Below, piece by piece: positions 1 through 5,326 of a stretch of 11,760 bases of DNA. A model generated the notes under the pieces. That model saw only the letters and a list, made by a program, of their open reading frames with translations, ran no database searches and was not told the origin of the DNA. This DNA is from an uncultured Carnobacterium sp. (GTDB lineage Bacteria > Bacillota > Bacilli > Lactobacillales > Aerococcaceae), in assembly GCA_937923125.1 (NCBI GenBank), contig CALALK010000146.1, forward strand, positions 1 through 11,760, in the 5' to 3' direction. The translations under genes were made by a program, and so were the position numbers. How positions within the stretch are numbered: the stretch's first letter is position 1; each line of letters begins with the position of its first letter.

Positions 1-57
1 ATTACGAAGAAGCCTGCGGATTTAAATAGAGCTTTTAATGAAGCAAAGTTTATATGA
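1..57 (+). CDS. 3' end of an unidentified gene (partial)
   Basis: Frame 1 is open from the window edge to a TGA at 55-57 and encodes ITKKPADLNRAFNEAKFI. The composition is protein-like and the frame is followed by hairpins and a terminator shared with the convergent asd gene, which is what the end of a gene would look like here. Eighteen residues are too few to name a family. It could be a chance open frame; the bases to the left of the window would settle this. Confidence 0.4.
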   Translation: MTKKPADLNRAFNEAKFI

Positions 58-70
58 AGTAGACGCAGTA

Positions 71-120
71 GCTGATTGAATTAAGCTTCATCACTCGTGA
101 TTTGCTTAATTCTAATCAGC
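71..120. repeat. Imperfect palindrome / hairpin between convergent genes
   Basis: GCTGATT plus GAATTAAGC (71-86) pairs with GCTTAATTC plus AATCAGC (104-120), with one unpaired T at 113. The enclosed ATCACTCGTGAT (90-101) can fold again. There is no T-run directly after it, so it is not a standard intrinsic terminator. It could protect a 3' end or be a remnant of an intergenic repeat. Confidence 0.5.
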
Positions 121-125
121 CTTGC

Positions 126-192
126 GGGGGTAAGACTACAAAGCAAAACGGACTCACACTGTGAGTCCGTTTTTAGCTTTTGTCTTACTCCC
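126..192. terminator. Bidirectional terminator inside a longer inverted repeat
   Basis: The core is CGGACTCAC (149-157), loop ACT, GTGAGTCCG (161-169), with an A-run at 145-148 and a T-run at 170-174, so it can end transcription on both strands. The symmetry continues outward: AAAGC (140-144) pairs with GCTTT (176-180), and GTAAGAC (130-136) with GTCTTAC (182-188), reaching the asd stop codon. It serves asd on the minus strand and probably the partial gene on the plus strand. Confidence 0.75.
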
Positions 193-1184
193 TATTTACG
201 TAAACCGTGCTCCTCAATATACTCCGCAATTTGGATGGCGTTGCTTGCTGCACCCTTACGAATATTGTCGCCTACACACCAAATGTGGAAGCTGTTTGGT
301 TGAGAGATGTCGCGACGAATACGTCCTACATACACTTCATCATGTCCAGTCGCTTGTAATGGTGTTGGATATACATTTTCCTCAGGTTTATCTAATACGA
401 TTACGCCTGGTGCTTTTTCTAAAATCGCACGAATTTCTTCAGGAGTTGTATCTTTTTCGAAAGTCACATTGATTTCTACAGAGTGTGAGTTATAAACAGG
501 CACACGTACACAAGTAGCAGTGATGGCTACATCATCTGATAAGCCTAGAATCTTGCGAGTTTCTTGAATCATTTTCATTTCTTCTTTTGTATAGCCATTT
601 TCTAAAAATACATCGATATGTGGCAATACATTATTGTAAATTGGGTGTGGGTAGTTCGTTGGTGCTTCCCCTTTTTCCCCATTTCTTAAATCATTAATCC
701 CTGCTTGTCCAGAACCTGAAACAGCTTGGTAAGTTGTATACGCCACACGTTTCAATCCAAATGCATCATGCAATGGACGTAATGGCACAACCGATTGGAT
801 TGTTGAGCAGTTTGGATTAGCGATAATCTTACGCTCTAATGTTGGTGCGTTACATTCTGGTACGACTAAATCAATCTCTGGATCCATTCTCCATGCGCTT
901 GAGTTGTCGATAACAATCACGCCGTCACGTTCTGCGATTGGCGCAAATTTCAATGAAGTGCCGCCCCCTGCTGAGAAGATGGCGTAGTCAATATCACGCT
1001 TGAAGGAGTCTTCCGTTAATTCTTCGACTACATAATCTTTTCCTCTAAACTGTAGTACTTTCCCTGCTGAACGCGCTGAAGCAAGTAGATATAAGTGGTC
1101 TACTTGTAAGTTACTTTCTTCTAAACGTTCAATCATTTTTGTTCCAACGACACCTGTCGCTCCTACAATTGCAATATTTACCAT
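192..1184 (-). CDS. asd: Aspartate-semialdehyde dehydrogenase
   Basis: The enzyme reduces L-aspartyl-4-phosphate to L-aspartate 4-semialdehyde with NADPH, the branch point to lysine/diaminopimelate, threonine and methionine. The 330-residue product carries the N-terminal nucleotide-binding motif GATGVVG (8-14). The catalytic cysteine is Cys126 in NPNCSTIQ. TYQAVSGSGQAG (151-162) and the substrate-binding stretch CVRVPVYNSHS (225-235) follow, and the C-terminal helix contains NIRKGAASNAIQIAEYI. Length and motifs fit the Gram-positive type of the family. The ATG is preceded by AAAAGGAG at an 8-base distance. It lies 38 bases after the YjbR-like gene and has its own predicted promoter at 1222-1250, so it may be expressed both with and independently of uvrB. 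The 5' leader would be only about 30 bases, leaving no room for a lysine riboswitch. Confidence 0.97.
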   Translation of the reverse strand: MVNIAIVGATGVVGTKMIERLEESNLQVDHLYLLASARSAGKVLQFRGKDYVVEELTEDSFKRDIDYAIFSAGGGTSLKFAPIAERDGVIVIDNSSAWRMDPEIDLVVPECNAPTLERKIIANPNCSTIQSVVPLRPLHDAFGLKRVAYTTYQAVSGSGQAGINDLRNGEKGEAPTNYPHPIYNNVLPHIDVFLENGYTKEEMKMIQETRKILGLSDDVAITATCVRVPVYNSHSVEINVTFEKDTTPEEIRAILEKAPGVIVLDKPEENVYPTPLQATGHDEVYVGRIRRDISQPNSFHIWCVGDNIRKGAASNAIQIAEYIEEHGLRK

Positions 1185-1221
1185 AAAAAAATCTCCTTTT
1201 TGCTAAAACGCTATGTTGAAA

Positions 1222-1250
1222 ATTATAGCGAATCTCTTGTTGAAAGTAAA
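1222..1250 (-). promoter_or_regulatory. Predicted promoter of asd
   Basis: On the minus strand TTTACT (1250-1245) and TATAAT (1227-1222) are separated by 17 bases, a good sigma-A match. The -10 box overlaps the TAA stop of the upstream gene. Predicted transcription starts near 1215. CGCTAT/ATAGCG arms (1230-1225 and 1214-1209) followed by TTTT form a weak hairpin over the same bases, which might reduce read-through from uvrB. Confidence 0.5.
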
Positions 1251-1867
1251 GAATTGTCTTTCTTTGCGACACATTTGTAGCTAGTATAGATACACTCTTT
1301 TATGAGTGCGTCATCTGTGCATACATTTAGCGCAATTGAAATCCAATGCTTCTTATTCATATGATAGGCTTCGAAAATCCCATCCGTCGCTATGAGTCGT
1401 TCCTTATCTTCCGGATGAATCTTCACGTTCAAAACGAGGGCATTCGCTTGGGAAGCTACTCCTAGTTTTTGAAGCGGTACTTCCATCATGAGCGCGTACC
1501 ATTTGCCACATTCTTCAACCGTGAACCCGATTGCCTCCGACTTTTCAAATGGATTACCATGATACGGGACGATCGTTTCGGTAATCCACTTCGTCCACTT
1601 CTGGCGCGCTTCTTCAATATCCGATTGCTCGGGATGCATCCACTGGAACGCTAGCTCCTCTGCCTCTTCGCGCAAGGCTTGAGCGATACTGCTACTCGTT
1701 GTTGGGATATCAAATAAGTGATAGCGCTCGTTCACATCATCGAGCGCTATTATTTCTAAGCCTTGTTTTTTGCTGGCACGAACCACCTGAAAGTAAAATC
1801 CCTCCATCTGGCTTGGAAAGATTTTCCCTTCCAGTTCTGGTAAGTCCTTTGTTAAATTCCATTTCAT
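1223..1867 (-). CDS. MmcQ/YjbR-like protein with an N-terminal extension
   Basis: The C-terminal half (about residues 95-203 of 214) matches the YjbR/MmcQ fold (CyaY-like superfamily). It has the typical pattern of KWYALM (122-127), LNVKIHPEDKERLI (146-159), a GIFEAYHMNKKHWISIAL segment (163-180) and a final helix resembling the family's YTSYKCVAKK. Proteins of this kind are often labelled DNA-binding, but no enzymatic role is established and I do not assign one. The first 90 residues are a separate region that I do not recognise (start MKWNLTKDLPELEGKIFPSQ). The start codon is 12 bases past uvrB and its ribosome site GAGGAC sits at the uvrB stop, so the two are translated from one message. 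A role in DNA repair is suggested only by this position. Confidence 0.75.
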   Translation of the reverse strand: MKWNLTKDLPELEGKIFPSQMEGFYFQVVRASKKQGLEIIALDDVNERYHLFDIPTTSSSIAQALREEAEELAFQWMHPEQSDIEEARQKWTKWITETIVPYHGNPFEKSEAIGFTVEECGKWYALMMEVPLQKLGVASQANALVLNVKIHPEDKERLIATDGIFEAYHMNKKHWISIALNVCTDDALIKECIYTSYKCVAKKDNSLLSTRDSL

Positions 1868-1879
1868 GAATATGTCCTC

Positions 1880-3862
1880 TTATAAACGATACTCCGCACG
1901 CAATTCGAGAATCACGTCGCGTAAATCGGCTGCTTTCTCGAAATCGAGGTCTTTGGCTGCCGCACGCATATCCAACTCGAGTAACTCAAGCGCTTCTCGG
2001 CGTTGTTCTTGCGTCATCTTCTTGAAGTCTTTTGCAGTCGTTGGTGCAGCTTCTTTTTCGACCTCGTGCGTAATCGCAATTAAATCGCGGATATTCTTCA
2101 CGATGGTCTTCGGAACGATGCCGTGTTCTTTATTGTACGCTTCTTGGATGGCACGACGACGATTCGTTTCATCAATCGCTTTTTGCATCGAATCCGTAAT
2201 CTTATCGGCATACATAATCACGCGACCGTTCGCATTACGCGCTGCACGTCCAATCGTTTGAACAAGAGAACGTTCACTACGAAGGAAGCCTTCCTTATCC
2301 GCATCCAGAATCGCCACAAGGGATACTTCCGGCACGTCTAACCCTTCACGAAGCAAGTTGATTCCGACCAACACGTCGAATTCCCCGAGTCGTAAGTTAC
2401 GGATGATTTCCGTACGTTCCAATGTCTTAATGTCACTATGCAAGTACTTCACCTTAATGCCCACTTCTTCTAAGTAGTCGGTCAAGTCCTCGGACATCTT
2501 CTTGGTTAACGTCGTAATAAAGACACGCTCATTGCGTTCGACACGTAAGTTAATTTCACTAATAAGGTCATCAATCTGTCCTTTAATTGGACGCACTTCC
2601 ACTGGCGGATCGAGTAAGCCGGTTGGACGAATGATTTGCTCGGTAACCGTTGGCGTATGAGACAATTCGTAAGGCCCTGGAGTCGCCGAAATGTAAATGA
2701 TTTGCGGCACGCGTTCCTCGAACTCTTCAAAGCGCAATGGACGGTTATCTAAAGCACTTGGTAAGCGGAAGCCGTATTGAATCAACTGCTCCTTACGAGC
2801 ACGGTCCCCGTTATACATCCCACGAATTTGTGACATCGTAATATGCGACTCATCGACCACGAAGAGCGAATCTTTCGGGAAGAAGTCTAATAAAGTATAC
2901 GGTGGTTGTCCTGGACGTCGGCCATCCATATGACGAGAGTAGTTCTCAATCCCGTTACAGTAGCCCATCTCTAGGAGCATTTCAATGTCATAGTTGGTCC
3001 GTTGCTCCAAGCGTTGCGCTTCGAGTAATTGATGGTCGTCTCGTAATTCTTTCAATCGTTCCGCAAGCTCTTCTTTAATCGTAGCCACGGCCCGTGAAAT
3101 TTGGTCCTCATTCGCCACAAAGTGCGTTGCTGGGAAAATAGGTACGTGTTCCACGGTTGCTTTAATTTCACCCGTCAACACATCGACTTCCTTAATCGCT
3201 TCGATTTCGTCTCCAAAGAATTCGATACGAAAGGCCGTCGCATCATTTCCTGGTAGGAAGATTTCAACGACATCCCCACGAACACGGAAAGTTCCACGGC
3301 GGAAATCATAGTCGTTACGCTCGAATTGCATTTCTACCAATCGGCGTAATAAATCGTCGCGTTCGATTTCCATGCCTTCACGAAGCGACAATACATGGTC
3401 GCGGTAATCTTCTGGGTTTACTAACCCATAAATCGAAGACACAGACGCCACCACAATCACATCGCGACGTTCTAGAAGGGCGCTTGTTGCCGAGTGACGT
3501 AATTTATCAATCTCATCGTTGACGCTCGATTCCTTCTCGATATACGTATCGCTAGAAGGAACATACGCCTCCGGTTGATAGTAGTCATAGTACGACACAA
3601 AATATTCGACCGCATTGTCCGGGAAGAATTCTTTCAATTCTCCGTACAGCTGGCCGGCTAATGTTTTATTATGCGCTAATACGAGCGTTGGTTTGTTTAC
3701 TTCTTGAATCACATTGGCAATCGTGAACGTCTTCCCTGTTCCCGTTGCCCCAAGTAAGGTCTGTTCTTTGACCCCATTATTAATACCATCGACGAGTTCT
3801 TTGATGGCTTGAGGTTGGTCTCCATTTGGTGCGTAAGGAGCCACTAATTTAAATTGATCCAT
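1880..3862 (-). CDS. uvrB: Excinuclease ABC subunit B (UvrB)
   Basis: UvrB is the damage-verifying helicase-like subunit of nucleotide excision repair; it is loaded by UvrA and recruits UvrC. The 660-residue protein is full length. Walker A is GATGTGKT (38-45). The tyrosine-rich beta-hairpin that clamps DNA is at about 90-112 ([17 protein letters not shown]). Walker B is DESH (337-340), ISATPGPYE is at 391-399, and the later helicase motifs REGLDVPEV (505-513) and QTIGRAARN (535-543) follow. The C-terminal UVR helix pair that contacts UvrC is at about 622-657. The ATG has AAAGAGGTG seven bases upstream. uvrA, often the next gene in Firmicutes, is not downstream; a YjbR-like gene and asd are. 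I found no clear inverted GAAC-type SOS box upstream. Confidence 0.98.
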   Translation of the reverse strand: MDQFKLVAPYAPNGDQPQAIKELVDGINNGVKEQTLLGATGTGKTFTIANVIQEVNKPTLVLAHNKTLAGQLYGELKEFFPDNAVEYFVSYYDYYQPEAYVPSSDTYIEKESSVNDEIDKLRHSATSALLERRDVIVVASVSSIYGLVNPEDYRDHVLSLREGMEIERDDLLRRLVEMQFERNDYDFRRGTFRVRGDVVEIFLPGNDATAFRIEFFGDEIEAIKEVDVLTGEIKATVEHVPIFPATHFVANEDQISRAVATIKEELAERLKELRDDHQLLEAQRLEQRTNYDIEMLLEMGYCNGIENYSRHMDGRRPGQPPYTLLDFFPKDSLFVVDESHITMSQIRGMYNGDRARKEQLIQYGFRLPSALDNRPLRFEEFEERVPQIIYISATPGPYELSHTPTVTEQIIRPTGLLDPPVEVRPIKGQIDDLISEINLRVERNERVFITTLTKKMSEDLTDYLEEVGIKVKYLHSDIKTLERTEIIRNLRLGEFDVLVGINLLREGLDVPEVSLVAILDADKEGFLRSERSLVQTIGRAARNANGRVIMYADKITDSMQKAIDETNRRRAIQEAYNKEHGIVPKTIVKNIRDLIAITHEVEKEAAPTTAKDFKKMTQEQRREALELLELDMRAAAKDLDFEKAADLRDVILELRAEYRL

Positions 3863-3883
3863 GACTTCACCTCTTTCTTTTCT

Positions 3884-3892
3884 AGTATACCA
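3884..3892 (-). promoter_or_regulatory. Extended -10 promoter of uvrB
   Basis: The minus strand reads TG-G-TATACT from 3892 to 3884, an extended -10 element. No good -35 box is seen at the expected distance, which is common for extended -10 promoters. Transcription would begin near 3877, directly at the ribosome site, giving a very short leader. Confidence 0.5.
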
Positions 3893-3944
3893 TCATTAAA
3901 GCCGTTTTACCGTTTGTCCGTCTTGTTCTTTCACAATACCTTGC

Positions 3945-3973
3945 TTGCAATTCAAGTAGGACTTTTGTATAAT
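3945..3973 (+). promoter_or_regulatory. Promoter of rpsT
   Basis: TTGCAA (3945-3950) and a perfect TATAAT (3968-3973) are separated by 17 bases, a strong sigma-A promoter as expected for a ribosomal protein gene. The predicted start is near 3980, giving a leader of about 56 bases. It is back to back with the uvrB promoter but does not overlap it. Confidence 0.75.
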
Positions 3974-3980
3974 AGTTCGT

Positions 3981-4000
3981 GTTGGAAACAACTGATCAGT
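3981..4000 (+). promoter_or_regulatory. Small hairpin and palindrome in the rpsT leader
   Basis: At the predicted 5' end of the message GTTG-GAAA-CAAC (3981-3992) forms a short stem capped by a GNRA-type loop. It overlaps the perfect palindrome ACTGATCAGT (3991-4000), so the two can form alternatives. It might stabilise the message or take part in S20 feedback control; nothing here proves either. Confidence 0.35.
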
Positions 4001-4035
4001 AATTATACATGTTAAATGAAAGAGGGGTGAACCCA

Positions 4036-4290
4036 TTGCCAAATATCGCATCACAAATCAAACGTGTTCGTACTAACAAAAAGTCAACACTTGCTAACAA
4101 CGCTCAAACTTCTGCTATGCGTACAGCTATCAAAAAATTTGACGCTGCTGTAGCTGAAGGTGCTGAAAATGCTGAAGAATTATTACGTGCTGCTCACAAA
4201 GCAATCGACGGAGCTGCTTCTAAAGGATTAATCCACAAAAACAAAGCTTCTCGTGATAAATCACGTCTTGCTGCAAAATTAAGCAAATAA
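4036..4290 (+). CDS. rpsT: 30S ribosomal protein S20, TTG start
   Basis: S20 binds 16S rRNA early in assembly of the small subunit. Starting at TTG 4036, the product is 84 residues beginning [20 protein letters not shown], which matches the usual bacterial S20 start and length. It is rich in Lys, Arg and Ala, and the family helix [19 protein letters not shown] is near the end. AGAGGGGTG lies 8 bases before the TTG. The in-frame ATG at 4009 would add nine residues foreign to the family and has no ribosome site, so I reject it. E. coli rpsT is known to begin with UUG, a feature linked to its translational autocontrol. The gene stands alone, with its own promoter and terminator. Confidence 0.96.
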   Translation: MPNIASQIKRVRTNKKSTLANNAQTSAMRTAIKKFDAAVAEGAENAEELLRAAHKAIDGAASKGLIHKNKASRDKSRLAAKLSK

Positions 4291-4295
4291 TAATT

Positions 4296-4326
4296 AGCCT
4301 GAGAATTGATCTCGGGCTCTTTTTTT
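4296..4326 (+). terminator. Intrinsic terminator of rpsT
   Basis: AGCCTGAGA (4296-4304), loop ATTGA, TCTCGGGCT (4310-4318), then C and seven T (4320-4326). It begins 5 bases after the rpsT stop. A diverged copy of this hairpin, with the same ATTGA loop, lies on the other strand at 4647-4677. Confidence 0.9.
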
Positions 4327-4411
4327 ATGCTCTGAAATAGAAGTGATGCTTCTTGGTTGGGTAAAATCCTTGCGGATTTCTTCAAGGTAGGATTCTATAT
4401 CGGATAAACTG

Positions 4412-4578
4412 AAAAGAATCAGTTTTGTTATTGAAAGAGTTATAGCGGGGCAACGGCTCGAGCCTAGGTCTCTCGCCTTTAAAGCCTCAAAGCAGGAGTA
4501 CGGAAGAACTTCCTACTCCTGCTAATTCGCATTTAATGCACTTCCCCGCTATTCTTTCAATAAACTGATTCTTTTTTT
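4412..4578 (+). ncRNA. Possible small RNA ending in a long terminator hairpin
   Basis: The inner part of the foldback folds into a stem of about 30 pairs with few bulges (4412-4450 with 4544-4575). On the plus strand its 3' side runs directly into seven T (4572-4578), as an intrinsic terminator would. A core segment (4444-4477) is shared with the second copy, with paired base changes. I could not find a convincing promoter between 4327 and 4412, so transcription is inference. Confidence 0.25.
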
Positions 4579-4646
4579 GTTTATCCTCTATTTAGATTTC
4601 ACCCGTAGAATCCGTAAGAATTTTACCCATTTGCTTATTTTCAGAG

Positions 4647-4677
4647 ATAAAAAAAGAAGCCCGATCAATTCGAAGGC
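4647..4677 (-). terminator. Terminator-like hairpin at the right end of the foldback element
   Basis: Read on the minus strand: GCC, TT bulge, CGA, loop ATTGA, TCG, GGC, then TTC and a T-run. It is the mirror copy of the rpsT terminator, keeping the loop while the stem changes from GAGA/TCTC to CGA/TCG. It could be a backup for the stronger terminator at 4755-4800. The stem is short, so the strength is doubtful. Confidence 0.35.
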
Positions 4678-4754
4678 GGAGGGGAAAAGAAAGGGTGGCC
4701 GGGTGAGGTAAAGGTGCCAAAAATATTCCCCGAATAATGTAAAGGGTCCGAAAT

Positions 4755-4800
4755 AAAAAAAGAGTGCCCGAGGGAGGTGTTTAGTCTCCTGCTCAGGCAC
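4755..4800 (-). terminator. Intrinsic terminator of the rsmD-to-L7/L12-tail operon
   Basis: On the minus strand GTGCCTGAGCAGGAG (4800-4786) folds on CTCCCTCGGGCAC (4776-4764), followed by TC and seven T (4761-4755). It lies 9 bases after the stop of the last gene. Between it and the foldback (4678-4754) I see only purine-rich sequence with loose GGNACCTTTAC-like repeats on the minus strand. Confidence 0.85.
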
Positions 4801-4809
4801 TTTGTTTTG

Positions 4810-5085
4810 TTAAATGATAATGTCGTCGACAAATTGTTTGGCTTCTGACAAGCTCATTCCTGTTACGTTACGTAATTTTTGAATGGCTTTAATCGGTTGG
4901 CCATTGCGTTTCAATTCGCGTAAGTACTCTTCTAATTCTTCTGGGATGTACGCTTCTTCTACTGGTGTACTCTCTTGTGTTGATGGTGTTTGCTCCACCG
5001 CTCCGCTGGTATTTGGTTTGGTGCGGAACGCAAGGGCGATTACCGCTACTAAAACAACAGCGATGATAACGATTAGTAATTCCAT
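4810..5085 (-). CDS. Small membrane-anchored protein with an L7/L12-like C-terminal segment
   Basis: The 91-residue product has three parts. Residues 3-20 form one hydrophobic helix (LLIVIIAVVLVAVIALAF) that should anchor it in the membrane. Residues 21-46 are a Pro/Thr/Ser/Glu-rich linker. Residues 50-90 resemble the first part of the C-terminal domain of ribosomal protein L7/L12: GQPIKAIQKLRNVTGMSLSEAKQFVDDI parallels the ribosomal pattern of a Lys-Ile-Val-Arg-rich helix, TG.. and LKEAK..V. The ribosomal N-terminal dimerisation domain is absent, so it is not rplL. The start has AGGAG 6 bases upstream, inside the stop region of the antitoxin gene, so the two are coupled. It is last in the operon. 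The function is unknown; in L7/L12 this domain contacts translation factors, but carrying that role over is speculation. Confidence 0.75.
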   Translation of the reverse strand: MELLIVIIAVVLVAVIALAFRTKPNTSGAVEQTPSTQESTPVEEAYIPEELEEYLRELKRNGQPIKAIQKLRNVTGMSLSEAKQFVDDIII

Positions 5086-5094
5086 GGGTTTCTC

Positions 5095-5292
5095 CTATCT
5101 TTCTACTTCTTTCCAAAAGTCTTCATCTTTTGTTTTTTCATAATGTTGAATGCTATTTTGAAAAGACTCTTGATGAATCTTCTCGAGTAATGCACTTTTC
5201 AGTAAATACGATAATTCCTCACCTTTATACTTGGCAAATTCATTAAATATACGTTCTTCTTCATTATTTAAATGTAATGTAATTGTGCTCAT
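5095..5292 (-). CDS. RelB-family (DUF6290-like) antitoxin, apparently without a toxin
   Basis: The 65-residue product begins MSTITLHLNNEEERIFNEFA, the classic ribbon-helix-helix start of RelB/DUF6290 antitoxins: a beta strand, then NNEEE.IF.E.AK, G..LS.LLK.ALLEKI (about 6-39). The usual antitoxin tail that wraps the toxin is short here (40-65, acidic and lysine-rich). The start at 5292 has AAAGGAG upstream; an in-frame extension to 5460 would run through holA in another frame and is not needed. No RelE-like gene is next to it: the following gene is the L7/L12-tailed protein. It may be a solitary transcription regulator, a remnant of a toxin-antitoxin pair, or a partner of a toxin elsewhere. 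Ribbon-helix-helix proteins usually repress their own operon. Confidence 0.75.
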   Translation of the reverse strand: MSTITLHLNNEEERIFNEFAKYKGEELSYLLKSALLEKIHQESFQNSIQHYEKTKDEDFWKEVER

Positions 5293-5310
5293 GTCTACTC
5301 CTTTAATAAC

Positions 5311-5326
5311 GAACGCTATAACGTTC
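5311..5326. promoter_or_regulatory. Inverted repeat just upstream of the antitoxin, possible operator
   Basis: GAACG (5311-5315) and CGTTC (5322-5326) flank CTATAA. The site overlaps the end of holA and lies about 20 bases before the antitoxin start, a sensible place for self-repression. No strong promoter is visible with it, so this is only a candidate. Confidence 0.25.

Larger units (their letters stand above)
4297..4677. repeat. Large imperfect inverted repeat (foldback element), copy 1
   Basis: This gene-free stretch is one long foldback centred near 4495. Matching arm blocks are GAATTGATC 4303-4311 with 4663-4671; GGGCT plus a T-run 4314-4328 with 4647-4662; TGGGTAAAAT(C/T)CTT(G/A)CGGATT 4358-4378 with 4609-4629; GGATAAAC 4402-4409 with 4579-4586; AAAGAATCAGTTT with 4562-4575; TTATTGAAAGA 4428-4438 with 4553-4563; and ATAGCGGGG 4442-4450 with 4544-4552. 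The middle (4451-4543) holds a separate perfect-looking hairpin, AGCAGGAGTA at 4491-4500 with TACTCCTGCT at 4514-4523, and the palindrome GGCTCGAGCC at 4455-4464. Both outer ends carry a terminator facing inward. It has no convincing reading frame. A MITE-like element or the gene of a structured RNA are the main readings; part of it recurs at 11653-11760. Confidence 0.75.

Noticed and set aside
12..23. CCTGCGGATTT near the left edge, resembling the CCTTGCGGATTT block of the intergenic repeat
   Set aside because: The match is short, its flanks do not match, and it lies in the probable coding end of the partial gene; CCTTGCGG at 119-126 is likewise isolated.
1185..1222. Lysine riboswitch or T-box before asd
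   Set aside because: The gap to the upstream gene is only 38 bases and the predicted leader about 30, too short for either.
1866..2261. A 131-residue plus-strand open frame opposite uvrB
   Set aside because: It is the low-complexity Ser/Arg shadow of the well-supported uvrB coding strand and has no signals of its own.
3863..3980. LexA/DinR SOS box upstream of uvrB
   Set aside because: I looked for the GAAC-N4-GTTC pattern and found only an isolated half-site.
4009..4035. ATG start for rpsT
   Set aside because: There is no ribosome site before it and it adds nine residues outside the S20 family pattern; the site AGAGGGGTG points to TTG 4036.
4588..4800. A 70-residue minus-strand open frame rich in Phe and Leu
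   Set aside because: It starts with GTG inside the terminator hairpin, has no ribosome site, covers the right arm of the foldback and loosely repeated purine-rich sequence, and has no family resemblance.
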